Shown: piece by piece, positions 41,937-42,008 of the stretch
How the letters are laid out: every line of letters starts with the position of its first letter
Position numbering within the stretch: position 1 is the first letter of the stretch
Origin: Burkholderiaceae bacterium
Lineage (GTDB): Bacteria; Pseudomonadota; Gammaproteobacteria; Burkholderiales; Burkholderiaceae_E
Direction: 5' to 3'
Assembly (NCBI GenBank): GCA_023384005.1
Contig: JAHDXY010000009.1
Location: forward strand, 1 to 42,008
DNA: 42,008 nt
Notes under the pieces: generated by a model
Told to the model about the DNA's origin: nothing
The model's input: the letters and a program-made list of their open reading frames with translations, nothing else
The model's database searches: none
Made by a program: the position numbers and the translations under genes

Positions 41937-42008
41937 CGCCTGCGGTACGAAGGGACGGCACACCCCGGCCGCGGCCGGCTCGCGACGACGTCGCGGGCCG
42001 CCCGCGGT

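Noticed and set aside
1-42008. CRISPR arrays, tRNA or rRNA genes, insertion sequences, prophage or a separate defence system
   Set aside because: None recognised on either strand. Gene order and base composition look like ordinary chromosome throughout.

Overview
The window is high-GC, densely packed bacterial DNA that reads as a motile betaproteobacterium, probably of the order Burkholderiales. This rests on the fused indolepyruvate ferredoxin oxidoreductase, an ArgA-type N-acetylglutamate synthase, a class I flagellar master regulator FlhDC coexisting with FlhF/FlhG, and the gene order flgBCDEFGHIJKL, flgA-flgM-flgN, flhBAFG-fliA and flhDC-motAB-cheYZ with fliC divergent from flhDC. No rRNA, tRNA, CRISPR array, insertion sequence or phage gene was seen. 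The region looks like stable chromosome with some unusual details.

Region 1 (1-11.8 kb) is housekeeping. A minus-strand chain of genes linked by short overlaps or short gaps encodes a YVTN beta-propeller protein, a polysaccharide deacetylase, a sterol-desaturase-like membrane protein, an EI24/CysZ-like membrane protein, a molybdopterin-binding (CinA N-terminal-like) protein and the start of a 2-oxoacid:ferredoxin oxidoreductase. Then come hrpA (minus) and argA (plus), which start on top of each other, yggX (plus) and rpiA (minus).

Region 2 (11.8-25.3 kb) is the rod/hook block. flgB to flgL run on the minus strand and are followed by an EAL-HDOD signalling protein and rpiA. flgA, flgM and flgN diverge on the plus strand, with a strong sigma-28 promoter in front of flgM.

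Region 3 (25.3-33.1 kb, minus) is the export and regulation block: flhB, flhA, flhF, a P-loop-less flhG, fliA and a soluble chemoreceptor. Region 4 (33.1-37.1 kb, minus) is flhD-flhC, a perfect terminator, then motA-motB-cheY-cheZ behind a sigma-28 promoter. Region 5 (37.1-42.0 kb, plus) carries two short flagellin genes, about 83% identical, on either side of an 808-codon HAD-type protein of unknown role.

Together the genes cover most of the flagellar hierarchy: FlhDC at the top, hook-basal-body and export genes in the middle, and FliA-dependent flagellins, motor and FlgM at the end. The most notable points are the HAD protein between the flagellins, the FlhG that lost its ATP-binding loop but kept its DQAxxLR activator motif, a 30-bp bipartite promoter-like element shared by flgB and flhB, a palindrome plus 21-bp-spaced repeat upstream of flhDC, and a divergent CheZ. 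cheA, cheW, cheR, cheB and the fliE-R genes are not in this window.
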